From Bacteroides faecichinchillae JCM 17102 (GTDB taxonomy: Bacteria > Bacteroidota > Bacteroidia > Bacteroidales > Bacteroidaceae), in NCBI RefSeq assembly GCF_000614145.1, contig NZ_BAKK01000010.1, positions 62,001-126,000 on the forward strand: DNA of 64,000 nt. Direction: 5' to 3'. Of the stretch, positions 59,170 to 64,000 are shown in pieces. Position numbers and translations under genes: made by a program. Position 1 is the stretch's first letter. The number at the start of each line of letters is the position of its first letter. The notes under the pieces are model-generated. The model was not told the DNA's origin. It saw only the letters and a program-made list of their open reading frames with translations, and ran no database searches.

Positions 59170-61329
59170 ATGAACAGATTAAAATTCTATTTATTAGCGC
59201 TGACCGCGCTGATTGCGTGTTCCGCAAAAGCGGATGAAGGTATGTGGTTATTGCAATTGATGCAACAACAGCATTCCATCGATATGATGAAAAAACAAGG
59301 ACTAAACTTGGAAGCACAGGATATATACAATCCTAACGGTGTTTCTCTGAAAGATGCTGTCGGTATCTTTGGAGGAGGCTGTACGGGAGAAATCATCTCA
59401 CCGGAAGGTTTGATCCTGACCAATCACCACTGTGGATATGCTTCGATCCAGCAACATAGTAGCGTAGAACACGACTACCTGACTGACGGCTTTTGGGCTA
59501 CTTCCAGAGACAAAGAACTCCCGACTCCGGGATTAGTATTTACATTTGTAGAGCGTATCGAAGATGTAACGGATCTTGTCAATGCCAAAATTGCCGCCAA
59601 AGAAATTTCCGAAATAGAATCTTTCAGGGGAGAGTTCCTTAATAAACTGGCAATGGAACTTTATAACAAGAGTGATCTCAAAGGTCAAAAGGGAATTATG
59701 CCGAAAGCTCTTCCTTTCTATGCCGGAAATAAATTCTATTTGTTTTATCTGAAAGTATATGAAGATGTACGTATGGTAGCTGCTCCTCCTTCTTCTATCG
59801 GAAAATTCGGTGGCGAAACAGACAACTGGATGTGGCCTCGTCATACCGGTGACTTCTCAATGTTCCGCATCTACGCTGATGCTAACGGAGAACCTGCGAA
59901 ATATAATCCTGCTAATGTTCCTCTGAAAACTAAAAAACACCTGACCATCTCTATCAAGGGGTTGGAAGCGGGGGATTATGCCATGATTATGGGATTCCCG
60001 GGAAGTACCAGTCGCTACCTGACCGTATCGGAAGTGAAAGAACGTATGGAATCACTCAATGAGCCACGTATCCGCATTCGTGGTGCACGTCAGGATGTAT
60101 TGAAAGAAGCAATGAATGCCAGCGATAAAATTCGCATTCAATATGCCAACAAATATGCCGGTTCCAGCAACTATTGGAAAAACTCGATTGGTATGAATAA
60201 GGCAATCATCGACAATAACGTGTTGGAAACAAAAGCGGAACAGGAAGCTAAATTTGCAGAATTTGCCAAAGCACAGAACAATGCAGAATATGCTACGGTA
60301 GTCAATAAAATCGATGATGTAGTAGCTAAAACATCGCCTCTCAATTATCAAATGACTTGCTTACGCGAAGTGTTCTTCGGAGGGATTGAATTTGGCAATA
60401 TCCAATTGGACAAAACACGCGAAGCACTTGAAGAAAAGAATGATTCTCTGATCAAAATTCGCTTGAAAGGTCTGGAACAAAGTTACCAAAGAATCCACAA
60501 TAAAGATTACGATCATGAAGTAGACCGTAAAGTGGCCAAAGCTTTATTACCTCTTTATGCTGAAATGATTCCGGCCGAACAACGTCCGTCTATCTATCAA
60601 GTGATCGAACAAAAATACAAAGGCGATTATAACAAGTTTGTGGATGATATGTATGACAATTCCATCTTTGCCAACCGGACGAATTTTGAAAAATTCCTCA
60701 AAAAACCAACAGTTAAAGCCATCGATCAGGATTTGTCAATGCAATATACCAAGTCCAAATATGAAGCTTTTGAGAAATTAGCTTCACAGATAAGTTCACT
60801 TCAGACAGAATTGGCTTTATTGCACAAAACATATATCCGCGGACTGGGTGAAATGAAACTGCCTGTTCCTTCTTACCCGGATGCAAACTTTACACTCCGT
60901 CTCACTTATGGTAATGTGAAACCATACGACCCGAAAGATGGTGTACATTATAACTATTACACTACAACCAAAGGTATTCTTGAGAAAGAAAATCCGGAAG
61001 ATCGTGAATTCGTTGTACCTGCCAAACTGAAAGAGCTGATTGAAAAACAAGATTATGGTCGATATGCATTACCAAATGGCGATATGCCCGTTTGCTTCTT
61101 GTCTACCAACGATATCACCGGTGGTAACTCCGGTAGCCCGGTTTTGAACAAGAACGGTGAATTAATCGGCTGTGCTTTCGATGGCAACTGGGAATCTCTG
61201 AGTGGTGATATCAACTTTGACAATAAGTTGCAACGTTGTATCAACTTGGATATCCGCTACGTCCTATTCATTCTTGAAAAATTAGGAAACTGCGGACATC
61301 TGATTAATGAAATGACTATCGTAGAATAA
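59170..61329 (+). CDS. dpp7: S46 dipeptidyl-peptidase, DPP7 type
   Basis: 719 residues, with a signal peptide ([14 protein letters not shown]). The chymotrypsin-like triad is visible: His in [13 protein letters not shown], Asp in [15 protein letters not shown], Ser654 in [10 protein letters not shown]. Gly672, in AFDGNWE, takes the place of the S1-site Arg of DPP11; Gly gives a preference for hydrophobic residues at P1. It releases dipeptides from oligopeptides in the periplasm. The next gene is a tandem paralogue with only a stop-to-start junction (61329/61330), so it is translationally coupled. Confidence 0.9.
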   Translation: MNRLKFYLLALTALIACSAKADEGMWLLQLMQQQHSIDMMKKQGLNLEAQDIYNPNGVSLKDAVGIFGGGCTGEIISPEGLILTNHHCGYASIQQHSSVEHDYLTDGFWATSRDKELPTPGLVFTFVERIEDVTDLVNAKIAAKEISEIESFRGEFLNKLAMELYNKSDLKGQKGIMPKALPFYAGNKFYLFYLKVYEDVRMVAAPPSSIGKFGGETDNWMWPRHTGDFSMFRIYADANGEPAKYNPANVPLKTKKHLTISIKGLEAGDYAMIMGFPGSTSRYLTVSEVKERMESLNEPRIRIRGARQDVLKEAMNASDKIRIQYANKYAGSSNYWKNSIGMNKAIIDNNVLETKAEQEAKFAEFAKAQNNAEYATVVNKIDDVVAKTSPLNYQMTCLREVFFGGIEFGNIQLDKTREALEEKNDSLIKIRLKGLEQSYQRIHNKDYDHEVDRKVAKALLPLYAEMIPAEQRPSIYQVIEQKYKGDYNKFVDDMYDNSIFANRTNFEKFLKKPTVKAIDQDLSMQYTKSKYEAFEKLASQISSLQTELALLHKTYIRGLGEMKLPVPSYPDANFTLRLTYGNVKPYDPKDGVHYNYYTTTKGILEKENPEDREFVVPAKLKELIEKQDYGRYALPNGDMPVCFLSTNDITGGNSGSPVLNKNGELIGCAFDGNWESLSGDINFDNKLQRCINLDIRYVLFILEKLGNCGHLINEMTIVE

Positions 61330-63489
61330 ATGAAAAAACAATTTATATTTGCCCTTTTTTCATTGGCAACTTTTAGCGCCCACGCCGACGAAGGCATGTG
61401 GATGCTAACTGATTTAAAAGAACAAAACGCTGTTGCCATGCGGGAACTCGGTCTTGAGATCCCTATAGAAGAAGTGTACAATGCCAACGGGCTTTCTCTG
61501 AAAGATGCTGTTGTGCATTTCGGTGGAGGATGTACGGGAGAAGTTATCTCTTCACAAGGACTAGTTCTTACTAACCATCACTGTGGCTATGGAGCTATCC
61601 AACAACACAGTAATGTGGAACATGATTATCTGACTGACGGTTTCTGGGCTATGAACCGTGATGCCGAACTTCTTACTCCGGGGCTAACTGTCACGTTCAT
61701 TGACCGTATCCTTGATGTGACGAGTTATGTCCAGGAACAATTAAAGAAGGATAAAGACCCTGAAGGAACAAACTATTTGTCTCCTAGCTACCTGACTATT
61801 GTAGCAGGGCGTTTTGCCAAAGATGAGAATATCGAAATCACTCCTGCAACCAGACTTGAGCTTAAAGCTTTCTACGGCGGCAATAAATATTACCTGTTTA
61901 TTAAAACGGTGTATAGTGATATCCGTATGGTAGGTGCCCCACCCTCTTCTATTGGTAAATTCGGAGCAGATACTGATAATTGGATGTGGCCACGCCATAC
62001 CGGTGACTTCTCACTCTTCCGTATTTATGCAGATAGAAACGGAAAACCGGCAGCATACTCTAAAGATAATGTCCCCCTACAAGTGAAAAAGCATCTGACT
62101 ATCAGTCTTGCCGGAGTACAAGAAGGTGATTTCACTTTTGCAATGGGATTTCCGGGACGTAACTGGCGGTACATGATCTCCGACGAAGTGGTAGAACGTA
62201 TGCAGACAACGAATTTCATGCGTCAGCATGTACGCGGAGCACGTCAGAAAGTTCTCATGGAACAAATGCTGAAAGATCCTGCTGTACGTATTCATTATGC
62301 TAGTAAATATGCTTCATCCGCTAACTATTGGAAAAATGCGATTGGGATGAACGAAGGTCTGGTCCGTTTGAAAGTATTGGATACGAAACGTACACAACAA
62401 GAGGAACTTCTTGCTCGTGGACGTGAAAAAGGAGATGATTCTTACCAAAAAGCATTCGATGAAATACGCTCGATAGTAGCTCACCGACGTGACGCTATCT
62501 ATCACCAACAAGCTATTAATGAAGCACTGGGCATCGCACTCGACTTTATGAAACTTCCCTCCACTACAGAAATAGTATCCGCTCTCAAATCCAAAGATAA
62601 AAAAAGAATCAACGAAGCTACTTTAAGACTGAAACTGGAAGGCGAGAAATATTTTGCATCGGTCCCTTTCCCTGAAGTAGAGCGGATGGTTGCAAAAGAA
62701 ATGTTGAAAACATATGCAGGATATATCCCTGAAAATCAGCGTATCAACATATTCGAAATCATCAAATCCCGCTTCAAAGGAGATACGGATGCTTTTGTGG
62801 ATGCCTGTTTTGAATACTCGATCTTTGGCAGTCCGAAAAACTTTGCTAAGTTCATTGCAAAGCCGAGTTTATACAAGATCGAACATGACTGGATGATCTT
62901 ATTCAAATATTCCATTACTGATGGAATCCTCAAGACAGTCATCGCCATGAAAGAAGCAAATCAAAATTATGATGCCGCCCATAAAGTATGGGTAAAAGGC
63001 ATGATGGACATGAAACAGGAAAAAGGTATTCCAATCTATCCGGATGCAAACTCAACCCTGCGACTAACTTACGGTCAGGTACTCCCTTATGAACCTGCCG
63101 ACGGCGTGGTCTATAATACCTATACCACTCTCAAAGGTGTGATGGAAAAGGAAGATCCCGAAAATTGGGAGTTTGTAGTTCCTCAGAAATTAAAGGATTT
63201 ATATAATGCCAAAGATTACGGACGTTATGGCAAAAACGGTGAAATGCCTGTATGTTTTATAGTAAATACAGATAATACCGGCGGAAATTCAGGTAGTCCT
63301 GTATTCAACAGCAAAGGTCAATTAATCGGAACCGCTTTCGACCGTAATTACGAAGGTCTGACAGGTGACATTGCCTTCCGCCCTTCTTCACAGCGTGCTG
63401 CTTGTGTAGATATCCGTTATACACTATTTATCATTGATAAATTCGCGGGTGCTTCACATATCATTGACGAGCTGACAATAGAAGAATAA
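61330..63489 (+). CDS. dpp11: S46 dipeptidyl-peptidase, DPP11 type
   Basis: 719 residues with a signal peptide (FALFSLATFSAHA). Catalytic His is in TNHHCGYGAIQQH, Asp in [15 protein letters not shown] and Ser654 in [10 protein letters not shown]. Arg672 (AFDRNYE) is the S1-pocket Arg that gives Asp/Glu specificity, so this is the acidic partner of the upstream DPP7. Together they would cover most P1 residues. The start follows the DPP7 stop directly. The frame is intact; sequence similarity to the upstream paralogue is about 45-50% by eye. Confidence 0.9.
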   Translation: MKKQFIFALFSLATFSAHADEGMWMLTDLKEQNAVAMRELGLEIPIEEVYNANGLSLKDAVVHFGGGCTGEVISSQGLVLTNHHCGYGAIQQHSNVEHDYLTDGFWAMNRDAELLTPGLTVTFIDRILDVTSYVQEQLKKDKDPEGTNYLSPSYLTIVAGRFAKDENIEITPATRLELKAFYGGNKYYLFIKTVYSDIRMVGAPPSSIGKFGADTDNWMWPRHTGDFSLFRIYADRNGKPAAYSKDNVPLQVKKHLTISLAGVQEGDFTFAMGFPGRNWRYMISDEVVERMQTTNFMRQHVRGARQKVLMEQMLKDPAVRIHYASKYASSANYWKNAIGMNEGLVRLKVLDTKRTQQEELLARGREKGDDSYQKAFDEIRSIVAHRRDAIYHQQAINEALGIALDFMKLPSTTEIVSALKSKDKKRINEATLRLKLEGEKYFASVPFPEVERMVAKEMLKTYAGYIPENQRINIFEIIKSRFKGDTDAFVDACFEYSIFGSPKNFAKFIAKPSLYKIEHDWMILFKYSITDGILKTVIAMKEANQNYDAAHKVWVKGMMDMKQEKGIPIYPDANSTLRLTYGQVLPYEPADGVVYNTYTTLKGVMEKEDPENWEFVVPQKLKDLYNAKDYGRYGKNGEMPVCFIVNTDNTGGNSGSPVFNSKGQLIGTAFDRNYEGLTGDIAFRPSSQRAACVDIRYTLFIIDKFAGASHIIDELTIEE

Positions 63490-63490
63490 A

Positions 63491-63561
63491 AAATGAAGAA
63501 TGAAGAATTGGCTATGCTATATATACTGCATAGAAATTCTTCATTCATCATTCTTCATTTA
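63491..63561. terminator. Long imperfect inverted repeat after the DPP genes
   Basis: AAATGAAGAATGAAGAATT and its near complement AATTCTTCATTC plus ATTCTTCATTT form a bulged stem over about 30 bases. A U-run is absent, so it is a terminator or an intergenic repeat unit. Confidence 0.5.
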
Positions 63562-63832
63562 AACAAAATCCACCGTCCGACGCACGTACAAGTACATAAC
63601 CTGTTCTATTCAGTTTCATATCGGCAAATAATTTGTAAAGGTTGGTATTGTAGATTGTGACTTTAATACCTTTTCAAACTCCATGATAATGCAGTGTTCG
63701 CTAGTGTGTAGATGCATAATTTTACTATTTTTGATACACAAAGTTCTCTTTTCCACATTACAACAAGATGACTCTACTATTACTATTTCATGAACAAAAA
63801 CAGGATTTTGCCGTTATATAAAAAAAAGACTC

Positions 63833-63840
63833 TATATTTG
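63833..63840 (+). promoter_or_regulatory. Promoter for thioredoxin
   Basis: TATATTTG fits the -7 consensus, and TTTG at 63807-63810 lies 22 bases upstream as -33 element, the best promoter pair in the window. The ATG is at 63885, leaving a leader of about 38 bases. Confidence 0.7.
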
Positions 63841-63884
63841 CAGTCCTCAGAGGCTGAGTATTATAATTAAAAAAGGAAAAGATT

Positions 63885-64000
63885 ATGGAAAAGTTTGCAG
63901 ATTTAATACAATCCCCTACCCCCGTTTTAGTTGATTTCTATGCAGAATGGTGTGGCCCCTGTAAGGCAATGAAACCTGTTCTGGAAGAATTAAAATTAAT
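63885..64000 (+). CDS. trxA: Thioredoxin, N-terminal part (cut by window end)
   Basis: The 38 codons present (from ATG 63885) give [20 protein letters not shown], the thioredoxin active site WCGPC with its usual following Lys. No signal peptide is present, so it is the cytoplasmic form that reduces disulfides. Only the first third of the gene is in the window. The upstream promoter looks strong. Confidence 0.9.
   Translation, partial: MEKFADLIQSPTPVLVDFYAEWCGPCKAMKPVLEELKL

Overview
The window is about 41-43% GC by eye and comes from a gut Bacteroides (Bacteroidales). The signs are Bacteroides-type -7 boxes (TAnnTTTG) ahead of many genes, the GG-Bacteroidales peptide maturation family, paired S46 dipeptidyl-peptidases next to an anaerobic sulfatase-maturing enzyme, a VirE/HU-like pair, and many exported lipoproteins. 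No rRNA, tRNA or CRISPR array was seen.

Layout. (1) 1-4442, minus: a decayed accessory island with a truncated exported protein, an intact lipoprotein, a broken CHAP-type amidase, a Cys/Gly-rich small protein and a glycosyltransferase-like gene split by an amber codon. (2) 4482-19885, minus: a tightly packed export operon read from an ABC ATPase (19885) through an ABC permease/M1-like protein, a TolC-like outer-membrane factor, an adaptor, an RND pump and a 1569-residue RND-ABC fusion to an ABC-2 permease. (3) 20069-27407: remains of a GG-Bacteroidales RiPP locus. The radical SAM maturase, beta-propeller lipoprotein and LanC-like gene are intact. The precursor leader, pseudo-rSAM partner, fused glycosyltransferase and C39-ABC exporter are all broken. 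(4) 27408-29750: a divergent VirE-like ATPase / HU-like cassette with a central array of 22-bp dyads and related repeats at both ends. (5) 29851-64000: mainly core genes, including an acyltransferase, omega-amidase, NagB-like/PIG-L fusion, golvesin-domain amidase, zincin lipoprotein, YgiQ, Mfd, a polyprenol-phosphate sugar transferase, dihydroorotase, a second 22-bp dyad array, a MetH activation domain, a phosphoesterase, SbcCD, an oxidoreductase, PlsC, chuR, DPP7/DPP11 and the start of thioredoxin.

Two kinds of lesion are present. Nonsense codons and larger deletions are confined to the two accessory islands and look like real decay. Single-base losses, mostly in short homopolymers, also hit conserved genes (nagB-like, ygiQ, sbcC, sbcD), so they may be assembly errors. 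The most interesting signals are the RND-ABC fusion with its nucleotide-binding domain split by a membrane insert, the two 22-bp dyad arrays with different half-sites, the possible mobile VirE-HU cassette, and the half-dead RiPP locus.
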